The position numbers and the translations under genes were made by a program. Below the pieces are notes generated by a model. The model searched no databases and was not told where the DNA came from. It saw only the letters and a program-made list of their open reading frames with translations. This document shows, piece after piece, positions 17,146-26,587 of a stretch of 64,000 nt of DNA (its first letter is position 1; the number at the start of each line of letters is the position of its first letter). Source of the stretch: Psychrobacter sp. UBA3483 (GTDB lineage Bacteria > Pseudomonadota > Gammaproteobacteria > Pseudomonadales > Moraxellaceae); NCBI RefSeq assembly GCF_002377905.1, contig NZ_DFQS01000021.1, positions 1 to 64,000 of the forward strand. Direction: 5' to 3'.

Positions 17146-17305
17146 AGTTGCTATTAGTATAATTAGGATTAGTATTGGTATGAATAAGTGAGTCGCCAAG
17201 TTGAGATATCAGCTTGGCGACCTATTAAATTTTAACGGCTTGTTAATTTACTTAGCTACATAAACAAACGAAAGCGATTAAACTGCTGCATCTCACTTTA
17301 TCGGA

Positions 17306-19750
17306 CTAAAAAGTATTACCGATTTGGAACTGAACTTTTTCAGTCTCATCGCCTTCTTTATCACCGATAGGCACCGCATAACTGAGCGAAATCGGACCAA
17401 TTGGTGTATACCACGTTACCCCTAAACCCGCACTAAAGCGGAATTTATTGTCTTGAGTAAGCAATTTGACTTCACTACCATCTTCATTGACGGCAGGTTG
17501 ACCAGTTACTGGGTTGATAAAGGTGCGATCTTCTTTGTCTGTGGTATCAAATACTTGACCACCTTCGGCAAATAATACCGGACGTACTTGGTCCGCCCAA
17601 TCGCCTTTAAATGGCATTGGTAGAATAAGCTCGGTACCAAAGCTAACGAGCGCATTACCGCCAACTTCCTCATCTTTTAGATAACGTACATCTTTGTTAA
17701 CTGCGTCATAATAACTTTGCGATTTAGGTCCTAGCGTTGAAGCCTCATAGCCACGTACTGAGCCATAACCACCGGCATAGAAGTTTTCATAAAACGGTAA
17801 GTCATTACCATAGCCGAGCTTGGTATAACCACGCGCAACCCAATCTTTATAAATTGGATAATAAATATTGCCGCGATAAGTAAGCTTTTGATAACTTTCA
17901 TCGCCAAGGCCAATGGTTGCATCGACAGTATGGCTCATGCCTTTATTGGGGAATACGGGGCGATCTAGCGTACTGTAATCCCAGCCTAATAATAAGTTAT
18001 AGGTCTGATAATCGTTTTTAAAGCCTGTACGATTTGAAGGGGTATCATCATCATTAACAAACTCTTCAAATGTACCGCCGCCATCAATAATCTGCTGTAC
18101 GTTTGAAACACCAAGACGGTTACCACCGCGTACGCTTGTCTTATCAACGTTTAAGCCGGCACTGACACGTTTGGTTTCATCAACAGGATAGCTGTAGTTG
18201 AGCGTGGCACCGTAAGCATCGGTCACATAGTTACTGACGTTTCTATCATCGTATTTGGTTTCACGATAATACGCGCTGATACCTTGTGACACGCCGTTTT
18301 CGGTAAAGTACGGATCGGTATAACCTAAGCTGTAAGAATCACGCGTTTCAGAACGTGATAGCGCCGCTTTCACACGGTTACCCGTACCCATAAAGTTATT
18401 TTGGGTTAAATCTAACTGGAAAGTCACACCACCACTTTGCGAGTAACCAGCAGCAATCGTTGAGCTGCCAGAAGGCTGCTCTTCGACCGCATAGTTGACA
18501 TCGACTTGGTCTGGCTGGTTGGGCACAGGCTTCACATCAACGTTGACCGCCTTAAAGAAACCGGTACGCATCAAGCGGGTACGTGACAACTGAATTTTAT
18601 CGTTAGAGGCCAGTGTACCTTCTAATTGACGCATTTCACGGCGCAATACTTCATCTTGGGTTTTGATGTTACCCGTAAAGTTAATACGGCGCACATAGAT
18701 AGGACGCGCAGGATCGATATAATAATCCACATCGACGACTTTGGTCTCATCATTGATACGCGGTACTGGTCTGATTTGCGCGAGATAATAGCCTTCATTA
18801 CCATAACGGCTCTTAAGTGCAGCAGTGGTCGCATCAAGTTTGGCTTGTGAATATTTTTCATTGGGCGCAAACGTAACCAGCTCTTTTAGCTCATTGTTAT
18901 CAAAGGTTGGTTTACCTAAGAAGTTCACCTCGCCAAATTGATATTGCTCGCCTTCACTAAGACTGACTTCGATAAACACATTGCTCTTATCTTCACTGAT
19001 GTTAAGAACGGCATTATCTACGGAAAAACGCACATAACCATCGTTTTGATACAGTGCTTTTAGATTTTCTAAACTGGCAGCCAGCTTTTCTTTGGCATAG
19101 CGATCAGACTTAGATAACAGGCGCGTCCACGACGACTCTTTTACCGCAAAAACGTCTTTAATATCTTCATCACTAAAGTGCTTGTTACCAATGATATTGA
19201 TATCGACCACTTTGGCAGGCTTACCTTCGATAAAGCGCACGTCAAGCTTGACGCGATTACCATCTAACAGTGTTTGGTCAACTTCGATATTGCTATTGTA
19301 ATAACCTTGACTGATATATTGCTGTTGTAGCTCGTTGGCGACACCTTGCAGTGTCGCTTGCTTCAACACATCACCGACCGACAAACCAGCGTTACCAAGC
19401 CCTTGCTCAAGCCCTTCTTTTGGGATGAGTTTATTGCCTTCAAAGTTTACTTCAGCGATGATAGGACGTTCGACGACATCAAAACGCAGCTTGCCGCCTT
19501 CGACACGACTTTGAATGTCAGCGAAGTTTTCAGTCGCATATAGTGCCTTAATACTGGCGGCCAAACTACTATCATTAACCGTATCACCCACCGAAATCGG
19601 CAAAACCGGATAGAGACTATCAGGAGTTAGGCGTTGTAGACCATTAAAGCCGATATCAGTGACCACAAATTCTGCAGCCTGTACCGGCATACTCATCATC
19701 GCTACAACTAACGGCAACCCAGCCGCGCTCATAAATAAAGGCGTACGCAT
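17306..19750 (-). CDS. bamA: Outer membrane protein assembly factor BamA
   Basis: BamA folds and inserts beta-barrel proteins into the outer membrane. The 814-residue protein has a signal peptide ending near VQA, five POTRA domains (about residues 25-425) and a 16-strand barrel ending in the canonical C-terminal phenylalanine (QIGNTF). The VRGY motif of loop 6 is present in GSVRGYEAST. I use ATG 19750; a GTG two codons earlier is possible. It follows rseP by 264 bases, and no skp gene lies downstream. Confidence 0.96.
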   Translation of the reverse strand: MRTPLFMSAAGLPLVVAMMSMPVQAAEFVVTDIGFNGLQRLTPDSLYPVLPISVGDTVNDSSLAASIKALYATENFADIQSRVEGGKLRFDVVERPIIAEVNFEGNKLIPKEGLEQGLGNAGLSVGDVLKQATLQGVANELQQQYISQGYYNSNIEVDQTLLDGNRVKLDVRFIEGKPAKVVDINIIGNKHFSDEDIKDVFAVKESSWTRLLSKSDRYAKEKLAASLENLKALYQNDGYVRFSVDNAVLNISEDKSNVFIEVSLSEGEQYQFGEVNFLGKPTFDNNELKELVTFAPNEKYSQAKLDATTAALKSRYGNEGYYLAQIRPVPRINDETKVVDVDYYIDPARPIYVRRINFTGNIKTQDEVLRREMRQLEGTLASNDKIQLSRTRLMRTGFFKAVNVDVKPVPNQPDQVDVNYAVEEQPSGSSTIAAGYSQSGGVTFQLDLTQNNFMGTGNRVKAALSRSETRDSYSLGYTDPYFTENGVSQGISAYYRETKYDDRNVSNYVTDAYGATLNYSYPVDETKRVSAGLNVDKTSVRGGNRLGVSNVQQIIDGGGTFEEFVNDDDTPSNRTGFKNDYQTYNLLLGWDYSTLDRPVFPNKGMSHTVDATIGLGDESYQKLTYRGNIYYPIYKDWVARGYTKLGYGNDLPFYENFYAGGYGSVRGYEASTLGPKSQSYYDAVNKDVRYLKDEEVGGNALVSFGTELILPMPFKGDWADQVRPVLFAEGGQVFDTTDKEDRTFINPVTGQPAVNEDGSEVKLLTQDNKFRFSAGLGVTWYTPIGPISLSYAVPIGDKEGDETEKVQFQIGNTF

Positions 19751-20013
19751 AAACACTATCCGTCAATAAAAAACTTGCTTAAGTTAAGGTAAAAAGCACG
19801 TGTTGTCTAGCCCATTTCGCATAAAGTCAGAAACTTCAGCACGGCAGACTCAGGACACTTTATATAAAACGCATCATAAAATAAACTAAAAAATAAAATT
19901 AGTACAGTAGCGGTAATAGAAAATAATCGCCGTATCACATAAGCCATCTATACTTTAGCAGTATGCAAGCATTAAACCATCATGCTTTAGTTGATAAACA
20001 ACCACATTATTTA

Positions 20014-21393
20014 TCAAAACAGCCGACTGATATCATTACCAATTGCTAACACCATGAAACCTGCCAGCAAGAGTAAACCGACATTTAGACCGACCATTTG
20101 CACGCCCTCAGACAGCGGTTTGCCACGTATCAGCTCAATAAGATAGTAAACAATATGACCACCATCTAACACTGGAATGGGCAAAAGGTTCAAGACCGCA
20201 AGGCTCAAACTGATCAACGCTGCTGTCGATAACACCATCTGCCAGCTAATATCAAAGCTCTGTTTAGCGACTTTCGCAATAGTAATCGGACCTGATAAAT
20301 TCTCCAAACCTATCATACCTGACAGCATCTTACCCATTGAGCTGACTGTCATAACGGCTAACTGCTCCGTCTTCTCAAACGACTTAACTAATGATTCCCC
20401 AAGACCATAAACAACCGTGGTTTTGTAGGCGTCAGGAATGACAATTTCAGACTCTGCCACCATAGCACCAATTTGCCCGTAATCGTTACCTAAATTGTCT
20501 TTTTTACCTTGCGGCATGATGAATAACTGAACTTGTTTGCCGTCACGCAATACAGTGAAATTGAGCAAGGTTTCAGGATTATCGCGAATGATACGCGTGG
20601 CGCTAATCCAGTCGGTAATCTCTTTACCATTAATAGCCGTAATGCGGTCACCAACCTGCAAGCCTTGACGGCTGGCAGCGCCATCGGGCGTTAAATTGCC
20701 AACGATTGGTGCGATGTTTGGTTGCCACGGTATCATACCAAAGCTTGATAACGCATCTTTGCCTTGCGCGTCGCCTTGCATAAATTCTTTAATCGGTGCT
20801 TGATAGGTTTTGGTGGCGTTACTACCTGTTGCTTCAGACTTTAAGGTGACACTGACATGATCGGTTTCACCCATACGCCCAGCAAGACGATAGTTAATAC
20901 CTTCCCACGTTTGGACGTCATGACCGTCAATAGCAACGATTTTATCGCCCACAGGCAACTGTGCCATCGCCGCTGGGGTATCGGGTAGCACTTGCCCTAT
21001 CTTTGTTGCCAATTGCTCAGACGGGGTCATAAATAACACCCAAAATAGCGCAATAGCGATGACAAAGTTCATGATAGGACCCGCGGCAACAATTGCAATT
21101 TTCTTCAGCGGATGTTGACGATTAAAGGCTAGATGCTGCTCATTGGCTGCCACCTCGCCTTCACGCTCATCGAGCATTTTGACATAACCACCAAGCGGCA
21201 GTGCCGAGATGCGATAATCAATACCGCTCTTTTTACTGGTCCAACCAAAGAGTTTTGGGCCAAAACCGATAGAATAGGTCAGCACTTTAACGCCGCAAAG
21301 ACGCGCCACGATGTAATGACCCCACTCATGTAAGGCGATGAGCGGACCTAAGACAAATATTGCCGCAAGCAGCGTTAATAAAAACGTCATCAT
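20014..21393 (-). CDS. rseP: Intramembrane site-2 protease RseP
   Basis: RseP cleaves membrane anchors, in E. coli the anti-sigma factor RseA and remnant signal peptides. The 459-residue protein has the zinc motif HEWGH (residues 22-26), two central PDZ domains, and the C-terminal metal-binding NLLPIPVLDGGH. About four membrane helices are predicted by eye. The order dxr-rseP-bamA on one strand is the conserved one. Two adjacent ATGs (21393, 21390) could start it. Confidence 0.95.
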   Translation of the reverse strand: MMTFLLTLLAAIFVLGPLIALHEWGHYIVARLCGVKVLTYSIGFGPKLFGWTSKKSGIDYRISALPLGGYVKMLDEREGEVAANEQHLAFNRQHPLKKIAIVAAGPIMNFVIAIALFWVLFMTPSEQLATKIGQVLPDTPAAMAQLPVGDKIVAIDGHDVQTWEGINYRLAGRMGETDHVSVTLKSEATGSNATKTYQAPIKEFMQGDAQGKDALSSFGMIPWQPNIAPIVGNLTPDGAASRQGLQVGDRITAINGKEITDWISATRIIRDNPETLLNFTVLRDGKQVQLFIMPQGKKDNLGNDYGQIGAMVAESEIVIPDAYKTTVVYGLGESLVKSFEKTEQLAVMTVSSMGKMLSGMIGLENLSGPITIAKVAKQSFDISWQMVLSTAALISLSLAVLNLLPIPVLDGGHIVYYLIELIRGKPLSEGVQMVGLNVGLLLLAGFMVLAIGNDISRLF

Positions 21394-21525
21394 CTTTTCT
21401 CAGTATTAGCTCGTAGTATTGTCTTTTAACATCGTTTATCACTATCATTTCTTGGCGTACTGTTTAGCATCATCTGTCGATATCATTTTTTAATAGAACT
21501 TATCAAATAGCTAAATTTTATAGGT

Positions 21526-22734
21526 TTAGGCCAACTTCGCCACCAGCGTATCAGTATGTTGACGCGCTATTTTATCGATAACTAAAATATCTTCAATATC
21601 GGCAGTCTCATCTAATACGGGCACCTGTATCTCATCTAATGCTTGCGCATTAATATCCGCAATATCGGTGAGGCGAATTTGCCCGTTTAAAAATGCCGCA
21701 ACCGCAATCTCATTGGCAGCGTTTAGTACAATCGTGGCCTGTGTACCCGCTTGCATCGCCTGCCTTGCCAAACGCAAACAGGCAAATTTCTGCAAATCAG
21801 GCTCAATAAACTCTAAACCGCTTAAGGCAAATAAATCCAATGGCTGCGAGCCGCTATCGATACGGTCAGGGTAACTGAGCGCGTGGGCGATAGGTGTCTT
21901 CATATCGGGACTGCCTAGTTGCGCTAAAAAGCTGCCATCGCTATATTCTACCATTGAGTGAATAATACTTTGTGGGTGAATGACCACATTTATCTTATTT
22001 TCTGGCAGATCAAATAAATGGCAAGCTTCAATCAGCTCAAGCCCTTTATTCATCATCGTAGCCGAGTCGACCGATATTTTTTGCCCCATCGACCAATTCG
22101 GATGTTTCACCGCTTCAGCAACACTAGCTTGCTGCATCTGCTCAAATGACTGCTGTAAAAAAGGTCCGCCAGATGCCGTTAACCATAATTTACGCACACC
22201 ATGATTTGGCTGATGGACTTGGGTATTATCTTGCTGAATTGCTAATGGCAAACATTGAAAAATGGCGTTGTGTTCTGAATCTAAAGGCAACAAGGTCGCA
22301 TGATGCGTTTTAACCGCATTAATCATGACTTTCCCTGCCATGACCAAGGCTTCTTTATTGGCCAATAAGATGCGCTTACCTGCGCGTGCGGCAGCTAAGG
22401 TAGAAGGCAGTCCGGCTGCCCCTACGATAGCAGCGACAACGGTATCGGTTTGCGTGTCAGTTGCAATATCGACCAGCCCTACTTCACCGCCGACCACATC
22501 AATATTTAAACCTGCTGCGCTAAGACGCTGAGCGAAATCATTGACCGCTGATGTCGGCAAACTGACGCGTTTGGGCAAAAACTGCTGACAGAGAGCAAAT
22601 AGCTTATCTAAACGGTGATAGCCTGATAAGGCATAAACTTCATAGTTCTGTGGTTGCGCCGCTAAAATTGCTAACGTGCTATCGCCAATCGATCCTGTCG
22701 CGCCTAGTACGGCGATGCGTTGGGTCATAACCAT
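21526..22734 (-). CDS. dxr: 1-deoxy-D-xylulose 5-phosphate reductoisomerase
   Basis: Dxr makes 2-C-methyl-erythritol 4-phosphate, the first committed step of the non-mevalonate isoprenoid route that feeds UppS. It shows the NADPH motif GATGSIGDSTL, the ASGGPF loop and substrate residues in LDSEHNAIFQCL and MNKGLELIEA. It is the target of fosmidomycin. The two possible starts (22734, 22728) differ by two codons. The gene lies between cdsA and rseP, the conserved order. Confidence 0.96.
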   Translation of the reverse strand: MVMTQRIAVLGATGSIGDSTLAILAAQPQNYEVYALSGYHRLDKLFALCQQFLPKRVSLPTSAVNDFAQRLSAAGLNIDVVGGEVGLVDIATDTQTDTVVAAIVGAAGLPSTLAAARAGKRILLANKEALVMAGKVMINAVKTHHATLLPLDSEHNAIFQCLPLAIQQDNTQVHQPNHGVRKLWLTASGGPFLQQSFEQMQQASVAEAVKHPNWSMGQKISVDSATMMNKGLELIEACHLFDLPENKINVVIHPQSIIHSMVEYSDGSFLAQLGSPDMKTPIAHALSYPDRIDSGSQPLDLFALSGLEFIEPDLQKFACLRLARQAMQAGTQATIVLNAANEIAVAAFLNGQIRLTDIADINAQALDEIQVPVLDETADIEDILVIDKIARQHTDTLVAKLA

Positions 22735-22891
22735 CTGTGCCTATAATACGGTGAAATTAAATGAGAAATAAAGACAATAAATATAAGGTATAGAACCTAA
22801 TAATAGGCAGCTTAGTCGCTACCAAATATGTAAGCTCTACCTCTTTTTATATTTTTAGCCTGATAGGTTTTTATTTTTAGACTACTTATTG

Positions 22892-23701
22892 TTATGCGAC
22901 AATTAAACCAAGCTGCTGTATTGCCCAAAAGCCCAATGCAAATATCGGTGTGGCAGACAATAACGAATCAATGCGGTCAAGAACCCCGCCATGCCCCGGT
23001 AAAATCGTTCCAGAATCTTTAACATCAGCACGGCGTTTGAGCATCGACTCAAACAAATCGCCCAATACGGACGCTAAAATCGTTAACGCCGACAAGGCTA
23101 CAAAAGCGACTAATGGTACGCCAGTCAATTGTAGTTTAAAGACACTAATGACGATGACCACAAGCAAGCCTGTGACTAAACCGCCTGCCAACCCTTCCAT
23201 ACTTTTATTGGGGGAAACATTTGGTGCCATCTTGCGGCGACCGAGCTTACGCCCAACAAAGTAAGCGCCACTATCGGCACACCAGACCAGCAAGAACACA
23301 TATAACAGCCACCATGCTGACAGCTGCCATAAGTAGAACATAGCGGTAATGGCGGCGGTCAATATTACTGCACCCATCAATGCCAATTTTTTACCGTACC
23401 AGTTGGTATGAGTCGGAAATACCCGCACCCAAGACAGCGCCATCAGCCAGATAACCAATGACGCCACCCACCAAAACAGCCACGTGACTTTAAACATCAG
23501 CGAGACGATGGTCAGTGCTAACACTAAGAGCACAAATAGCGCAGGCTGCTGCCATTTTGGCATCAGCTTGGTCCACTCGTGGGCGGCGATAATGACACCA
23601 ACCGCTAGCAGCGGCGCAAACAAAATAGGAGTTTGGCTCGCAAACATTGCAATACCAACGATAATAACGAGAACAATTGCCGTCTTAATTCGTTGCCACA
23701 T
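22892..23701 (-). CDS. cdsA: Phosphatidate cytidylyltransferase
   Basis: CdsA forms CDP-diacylglycerol from phosphatidate and CTP, the precursor of all bacterial phospholipids, including the cardiolipin made by the cls gene of this window. The 269-residue protein has about seven to eight membrane segments. It ends in the family signature, seen here as MLKRRADVKDSGTILPGHGG plus LDRIDS. It is between uppS and dxr on the same strand. Confidence 0.94.
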   Translation of the reverse strand: MWQRIKTAIVLVIIVGIAMFASQTPILFAPLLAVGVIIAAHEWTKLMPKWQQPALFVLLVLALTIVSLMFKVTWLFWWVASLVIWLMALSWVRVFPTHTNWYGKKLALMGAVILTAAITAMFYLWQLSAWWLLYVFLLVWCADSGAYFVGRKLGRRKMAPNVSPNKSMEGLAGGLVTGLLVVIVISVFKLQLTGVPLVAFVALSALTILASVLGDLFESMLKRRADVKDSGTILPGHGGVLDRIDSLLSATPIFALGFWAIQQLGLIVA

Positions 23702-23923
23702 ACTTATCGAGCCTTATATAACGAAGAATGTTTGGTCAAAATGCATCATAATCATGAACTATAACAGTGAACCATAATAGTCCATCAATTATGATTAACG
23801 CTCATTAAAGCAGCTTATCATTGACCAAACAAGTGTAATTCAAACGTCTAGCATATTTTATAAGCCATTTTTAAAACGATTATAAGCTTTAATTATGAGC
23901 ATCAGTTATGAATTTCAATTATG

Positions 23924-24682
23924 TTAGCGCGTCTGCTGTTCTGTCACCACTTGTTCGCTCGTTTTGCCAAAGCGGCGTTGACGTTGGGCGAATTCGGCTA
24001 TCATCGTAGCCAACTCTGCTACTTTAAAGTCCGGCCATAGTGTTTGGGTAAAGAACAATTCAGCATAGGCAGATTGCCACAATAAGAAGTTCGACAGACG
24101 GTATTCGCCGCCCGTGCGTATCAACATATCGACTGCTGGCGCATCTGCTAATTGTACATATTCACCAAGCATCTCTTTATTAACGTCTTCTGCGCGCAAC
24201 TTGCCTGCCTCTACTTGCTGCGCCAACTGCTTAGCAGCATGGGCAATATCCCACTGACCACCGTAGCTAATAGCGATTACCAAGGTCATCGCTTCAAAGT
24301 CAGCGGTTTTTGTCTCCGCATCTACCATCAATGCTTGCAAATCTTCACTAAGCTGACTGCGATCACCAATAAAGCGCAAGCGAATGCGATATTTTTGCAT
24401 GCGCGGTAATTGCTCATTAATCGTTAAGCTCAGCAAATGCATCAATAATGCCACCTCGCTCGGTGGACGTTGCCAATTCTCACTAGAAAAGGCGAAAACG
24501 GTTAGCACTTCAATGCCCGTGCTAACGCAATATTCGACAATAGGGTCTAGCGCATCTTTGCCAGCGATATGCCCCTGACCTTTGCCTAAATGATTGATTT
24601 TACCGTAACGATTATTGCCATCCATAATGACGGCGATATGCCGCGGGAGAAGAGCGGGAGTTGAAGCATCTGAAATAAACAT
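23924..24682 (-). CDS. uppS: Undecaprenyl diphosphate synthase
   Basis: UppS condenses eight isopentenyl units onto farnesyl diphosphate to make the C55 carrier for peptidoglycan and O-antigen. The 252-residue protein carries the HIAVIMDGNNRYGK and FAFSSENWQRP motifs, and the C-terminal IRTGGEYRLSNFLLWQSAYA that holds the Arg and Glu substrate contacts. The first motif reads GNNRYG where E. coli has GNGRWA; the catalytic Asp is kept. It is followed by cdsA 222 bases on. Confidence 0.94.
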   Translation of the reverse strand: MFISDASTPALLPRHIAVIMDGNNRYGKINHLGKGQGHIAGKDALDPIVEYCVSTGIEVLTVFAFSSENWQRPPSEVALLMHLLSLTINEQLPRMQKYRIRLRFIGDRSQLSEDLQALMVDAETKTADFEAMTLVIAISYGGQWDIAHAAKQLAQQVEAGKLRAEDVNKEMLGEYVQLADAPAVDMLIRTGGEYRLSNFLLWQSAYAELFFTQTLWPDFKVAELATMIAEFAQRQRRFGKTSEQVVTEQQTR

Positions 24683-24860
24683 AGGCTGACTTGCTTGTGG
24701 TTTGGGTAAAGTAATGTGACGCGCGTTATCGCCTGTTAAGAAAAATATTGCACATTTAGCAAATGACTTATGAAAAACCTAAACTCAGCAGAAAACGCTT
24801 TCATAAAGAGTTTTTAACAAAACAATTACTTAAGAATGGCTTAATTTCTTATACGGCAAT

Positions 24861-24896
24861 AAACAGTCAGTATTTATTTAACACTGACTGTTTTTA
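24861..24896. terminator. Hairpin between frr and uppS
   Basis: An 11-bp stem (24861-24871 with 24883-24893) has an 11-base loop and is followed on the plus strand by T5, and on the minus strand only by TTTATTG. It may be a weak terminator or attenuator of frr, which would split the cluster into two transcripts. Confidence 0.55.
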
Positions 24897-24956
24897 GAGA
24901 AAAGATAATGCTAAGGTGCCGTTTTTAATCAAAGAAAAAAGACGGTTGCCTATCGC

Positions 24957-25511
24957 CTATACTTCCATCAAGTCGCTTTCTTTTTTGCTCAAGCGGCTAT
25001 CAATGGTTTCAATATATTTGTCAGTGATTTTTTGGATATCATCACTGGCGCGGCGCTCGTCATCTTCTGAGATTTCTTTTTCTTTTGCCAACTCCTTGAT
25101 GTCATTCATCATATCGCGGCGGATATTACGGATAGACACGCGGCTATTTTCTGCTTCACTGCGCGCAAGTTTTTGCATATCGCGGCGTGTGTCTTCGGTC
25201 AACGCTGGCATCGGTACACGAATGACGTCAGCGGTCATCGGGTTTAAGCCCAAATCTGCTTCGCGAATGGCTTTATCAATCGCTTGCACCATGCTACGCT
25301 CAAATGGCTGTACCAGTAAGGTGCGTGAGTCTTCGACGTTGACGCTGGCAACTTGATTCAATGGCGTATCGGCGCCGTAGTAGCTAACCATCACGCCAGA
25401 TAGCATACCTGGGTGCGCGCGACCAGTACGTACTTTGCTAAAAGTCGTCTCAAGCGCTTCTAAGGTTTTTTGCATGCGTGCTTCGCCGTCTTGCTTAATC
25501 TCTTTAATCAT
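24957..25511 (-). CDS. frr: Ribosome recycling factor
   Basis: RRF splits post-termination ribosomes together with EF-G. The protein (184 residues from ATG 25511) aligns with E. coli RRF over its whole length, including SKVRTGRAHP, VEDSRTLLV, and IRNIRRD followed by KEISEDDERR. The adjacent ATG at 25514 is only three bases from the AAGGA site; 25511 has better spacing and matches the family start MIxxI. It follows pyrH, the conserved order. The rpsB and tsf genes that often precede pyrH are absent. Confidence 0.96.
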   Translation of the reverse strand: MIKEIKQDGEARMQKTLEALETTFSKVRTGRAHPGMLSGVMVSYYGADTPLNQVASVNVEDSRTLLVQPFERSMVQAIDKAIREADLGLNPMTADVIRVPMPALTEDTRRDMQKLARSEAENSRVSIRNIRRDMMNDIKELAKEKEISEDDERRASDDIQKITDKYIETIDSRLSKKESDLMEV

Positions 25512-25552
25512 CATGTATCCTTATTTATCGCTATCGATAAATCATTCATTAT

Positions 25553-25580
25553 TGTTAGGTATAAAGCTGTTAGGTATAAA
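25553..25580. repeat. 13-bp direct repeat between pyrH and frr
   Basis: TGTTAGGTATAAA occurs at 25553-25565 and again at 25568-25580, with a period of 15 bases. It lies in the 142-base gap upstream of frr and has no visible dyad. Confidence 0.85.
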
Positions 25581-25656
25581 TCTTATTCAAAGATTGATGC
25601 TCATCACATCAGTGATTTCATGCTCATATAAATGATAAAGCCTACTACGCTTAAGC

Positions 25657-26382
25657 TTAATGATAAACGCGCGTGCCTTCATTTTCGCCCATGATGACGT
25701 TTAATAAAGCGTTAGGCTTGGTCATATCAAATACTTGTAGTGGGACGTTGTGCTCACGGCATAAAGCGATTGCTGTTAAATCCATGACGCCAAGTTTTTG
25801 CTCGAGCACTTCATCAAAGGTTAAACCGTCATATTTTTTGGCATCGGCATGGAGGCTTGGGTCTTTATCGTAAACGCCATCTACTTTGGTCGCTTTTAAA
25901 ATTAAGCCCGCCTCGATTTCGATACCACGCAGGCAAGCAGCAGTATCAGTAGTAAAGAAAGGATTACCCGTGCCCGCGACAAAAATACACACTTCGCCAT
26001 TTTTAAGATAACGAATGGCATTACGGCTGCTATAGCTTTCAGTGACTTCGCCAATAGGCAATGCTGACATCAAACGCGTTTTAATATTACGGCGCTCAAG
26101 GGCATCACGCATGGCCAGACCATTCATCACAGTGGCAAGCATACCCATTTGGTCACCAGTGACACGGCCGACCAAGCCTTCTTGTTGCAACTGAGCGCCG
26201 CGATACAAGTTACCACCGCCGACGACGATACCGACTTGCACTCCAAGTCCGCGTAAGTGGGCGATAGACAAGCTCATCTTATCGAGCACTTCGGTATCAA
26301 TCCCCATCTCTTTGCCACCAGCTAAGGCTTCACCAGAAAGTTTTAGCAAGATACGAGAGTAACGCGGGTTTTTGTCAGACAT
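25657..26382 (-). CDS. pyrH: Uridylate kinase
   Basis: PyrH phosphorylates UMP to UDP. The 241-residue protein begins with RILLKLSGEAL and shows the amino-acid-kinase motif GIVVGGGNLYRG, a GDQMGMLATVMNGLAM segment and the ATP-site KATKVDGVYDKDP. It is a hexameric cytosolic enzyme in the family, feedback-regulated by UTP. It is the first gene of the pyrH-frr-uppS-cdsA-dxr order seen widely in proteobacteria. Confidence 0.96.
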   Translation of the reverse strand: MSDKNPRYSRILLKLSGEALAGGKEMGIDTEVLDKMSLSIAHLRGLGVQVGIVVGGGNLYRGAQLQQEGLVGRVTGDQMGMLATVMNGLAMRDALERRNIKTRLMSALPIGEVTESYSSRNAIRYLKNGEVCIFVAGTGNPFFTTDTAACLRGIEIEAGLILKATKVDGVYDKDPSLHADAKKYDGLTFDEVLEQKLGVMDLTAIALCREHNVPLQVFDMTKPNALLNVIMGENEGTRVYH

Positions 26383-26587
26383 GAGGTCACCTTGTTAGCA
26401 TGAAATTATAATTAAAATAAGCGATAAAACACAAATTGCATTGGACTTTAGCTTAACCTTTCAAACTATCCTAAATGGCATAATAGCGCCAAAAACGATG
26501 TCAAATAGGTAAAAAGCCAAATTGCGCTAATTGTAGCAAAAACTGCCCATGATTGGGCAACTTTCACTCGGTTATCGGTGTGGCTTT

